In this document: positions 62,501-64,000 of the stretch, piece after piece | How the letters are laid out: every line of letters starts with the position of its first letter | How positions within the stretch are numbered: position 1 is the first letter of the stretch | Source: Hirudinaria manillensis | Lineage: Eukaryota > Annelida > Clitellata > Hirudinida > Hirudinidae | Direction of reading: 5' to 3' | Length of the DNA stretch: 64,000 nt | Assembly: GCA_034509925.1 (NCBI GenBank) | Contig: CM067528.1 | Location: 5,617,501 to 5,681,500, forward strand | Position numbers and translations under genes: made by a program | The notes under the pieces: model-generated | Told to the model about the DNA's origin: nothing | Database searches by the model: none | Seen by the model: the letters and a program-made list of their open reading frames with translations, nothing else

Positions 62501-62953
62501 ATACATAAGTAAATAATTATACGTGACAAAGTACTGTATGTAATATACTAATAAGTATATAATATACTGGTTATGGTATAAAATGAATCATTATTGAATT
62601 TATGACCAATGTCTGTTTTTTTCGAGAAAAGTTAATCTTCTAGAAGAAAATACAAATCGTCATGACCAGACTACTTTATCAAATCATCATTTCGTTTTCT
62701 CAAGGTACCACAATATACCAAATGTCAAAAAAAATGTTGTTTAACAAATAATTGTGGTAAACCAAAACTCACCGACGAAATAGAGATCCGACAAATCGTA
62801 ATTAATAATTGATGCAGGTAAGTCTGAGAGCTTTTTTGCACCAAGAAGGAGTTCCCCTGTATGTTGAGAGTCATCTAAAATTTTTTCGATGCTTTTAGAC
62901 ACCGCCACAGGATTCTCATGAGAGAGCTCATGTACACGTTTTGAGTAATCCAT
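55655..62953 (-). CDS. LRCH: LRCH-type protein: leucine-rich repeats, calponin-homology domain, alternative C-termini
   Basis: Minus-strand exons: 62953-62773 (start; LLLGAKKLSDLPASI), 61416-61272, 60808-60679, 60496-60391 and 60219-60083 (LRRs: LDLSHNLL, LEVLNLSSNKISSMP, LRHLNLHHNRLTSL, LVKLDVSVNRISKIP), 60018 to about 59885 (VKGRQHIMAYL), 59801-59702, about 59200-58985, about 58897-58744 (acidic), 58554-58503, 58432-58337, 58245-58221 (microexon), 58122-57989, 57618-57481 and 57343-57269 (CH domain: LKDGILLCELANQ, KCRKNVEHFFNVCRRLG). The last exon is either 56481-56236 (membrane span HAIAIFCILFFLSTCLSL) or 55768-55655 (soluble). Phases join across nearly all exons; the middle Ser-rich and acidic exons have approximate borders. 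LRCH proteins bind actin or DOCK-type partners; LRCH4 is membrane-anchored. The intron after 60391 appears to start with GC. Confidence 0.9.
56236..56481 (-). CDS. LRCH: LRCH alternative last exon A: membrane-anchored C-terminus
   Basis: It follows acceptor CCTTGCAG and continues phase 0 from the CH exon (57343-57269). It encodes EDVLTWQNLLEADLLG, where the last CH helix belongs, then a basic/Ser linker and a hydrophobic span HAIAIFCILFFLSTCLSL before LHWYPLPS and the stop. This matches the tail-anchored design of LRCH4. Skipping it in favour of 55768-55655 would give a soluble form. Confidence 0.8.
   Translation of the reverse strand, partial: EDVLTWQNLLEADLLGKGGPKSRRTFGPSRPETRKSIKNVYDASVEDRSSVPSTLDHAIAIFCILFFLSTCLSLHWYPLPS
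57030..57153 (+). repeat. ATT microsatellite in LRCH intron
   Basis: About 124 bases of ATT/GTT units between the CH exon (57269) and last exon A. The poly-Leu frame across it is an artefact. Confidence 0.95.
57604..57701 (-). repeat. Three-copy degenerate repeat across a splice acceptor
   Basis: A motif of the form AATGCACAR-NTCTCRAAACCC occurs at about 57604, 57639 and 57677 (period about 36 bases). The first copy forms the acceptor and start of the first CH exon (GCACAG/GTTCTCAAAACC). The second has lost the AG; the third keeps CAG. Using the third would put a stop in frame, so it is probably silent. Confidence 0.6.
59400..59632 (+). repeat. AAT microsatellite in LRCH intron
   Basis: About 230 bases of AAT with AAC and GAT variants, between exons 59801-59702 and about 59200-58985. 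It contains an internally duplicated segment (the AACAGTAACAAT blocks near 59502 and 59582). Confidence 0.95.
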
Positions 62954-64000
62954 TAAATCTAAGATAGCGAACGCGGACCCATAACGAAATTCCCCTGCTT
63001 AGAATTGAATCTAAAAGTGAACTCGTATGTAAAGTAAAGTATATGTAACTGTATGCAGACATCAACCCATTTTGTAAATCGTCATTATTTGAATAAAAAA
63101 TTTAATACATAATAATTTTAAAATTAAAAAGTTTAATTTGGAGGTGGGTCCAGAAATGAAATAAATACTTTAGAAATACATCTCATCTGCATTATGCACG
63201 GATGGACCTACTCATCTTAAGCAACATTTGCAGTCACAATGAATCATCTCCTCGAATCCTTCACATCGAAGACGAATGCTGGCGAACACCACGAGGGTCA
63301 AATTTGCCCATTGCTCGATGCGGAGCACCATGGGCCACCGAAATTTCCTTTTATTTCCAGTGATGTCGATCGCATGTTGCCCAAACCAAATTTTCTGAAA
63401 TAACTATCTCAATCTGGATATGCGAGCAACACCTCGCGGACGAAATGCCGCCGGCGCATCTCAAGGCTTCTCAAACTCACCGCGCTTATTGCATAAACGA
63501 ATGCAATCTTAACGGATATTGCCGAAGAGCAGAACTGCAAGATAAATTTTTAACCATGACAAAGGAATACAAACTAAGCCATCTAGTCATAATATATCCA
63601 CCCTACAAAATAATGCCAAAATTCTCTGATATTCATGATGACTCATTACATACCCCCTCTAGATAACCTAATGATTAAAAACAAACTACAACGAGTAAGA
63701 TAAGGTGATGAAATGAGTTAACAACGAGAGTGGATGAAATTCAATGAACTTGATGAATTACAATAGCAATATATTGGAAATTAATGAAAAAGCTGAAAAA
63801 AATTACATTGTAGAACGATTGCACGAACTGTTACGAATGAATGAATAAAAAAAAGCATCCACATCTTCTCAAACCAATAACTGGCAATAACGAGAAATAA
63901 CTTAACAAGCAGTCGAACCTTAGTAATCCACAATAATAAAGTTCTCATGAAAACATTTGGAAGCACATTGAAAATATTTCTCAAAAAATATTAGTGGACA
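62954..64000. other. Region upstream of LRCH start codon
   Basis: It should hold the LRCH promoter and 5' UTR. A plus-strand frame at 63445-63666 and a minus-strand frame at 63781-63984 show no domain or coding signature. No other gene seen before the window ends. Confidence 0.5.

Noticed and set aside
1..64000. CRISPR array, operon or prokaryotic features
   Set aside because: Spliced genes, microsatellites and LINEs show this is animal nuclear DNA; the repeats have no spacer structure.

Overview
This is animal nuclear DNA, AT-rich and intron-containing. The genes recognised are metazoan: WIF1, an LRCH-type leucine-rich-repeat/calponin-homology protein, a possible IL-17-receptor-like membrane protein, and TRIP12/UFD4-like HECT proteins. 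The retrotransposons are animal non-LTR elements (one L2-like, one of the CR1/Jockey group) and ATT/AAT microsatellites are abundant. I infer an invertebrate bilaterian and cannot name the group with confidence.

The left 60% (about 267-38870) is a tandem segmental duplication. Units 1 (267-14779) and 2 (14780-29291) are about 14.51 kb each and almost identical. Unit 3 (29292 to about 38870) carries the first 9.6 kb of the unit and then runs into single-copy DNA. Each unit holds, in order: a decayed cadherin repeat and a possible endostatin-like exon relic (minus strand); an intronless HECT-domain gene of 830-834 codons (plus strand); a 107-codon plus-strand open frame of unknown nature; and the last two exons (membrane span and Cys-rich tail) of a minus-strand receptor gene. 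Units 1 and 2 end with a nested pair of retrotransposons: a 5'-truncated L2-like LINE inserted into a 5'-truncated CR1/Jockey-group LINE.

The HECT genes are the most striking content. All three have Asn where the HECT catalytic Cys belongs, so they look like pseudo-ligases. The unit 3 copy differs from the other two at roughly a fifth of residues 4-684, yet is identical after that, and its flanking non-coding DNA is nearly identical too. This points to gene conversion or diversifying selection on the region upstream of the C-lobe.

The right 40% is single-copy, with three multi-exon genes on the minus strand. The receptor-like gene (38116-42212) is the apparent source of the exon fragments in units 1 and 2. 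WIF1 (45006-49697) has a signal peptide, a WIF domain and four EGF modules in nine exons. The LRCH gene (55655-62953) has LRRs, a CH domain and two candidate alternative last exons, one ending in a membrane span and one soluble. A tRNA-derived SINE-like element lies at about 44330-44525. The rest is AT-rich intergenic and intronic DNA with microsatellites, where I see no further supportable genes.
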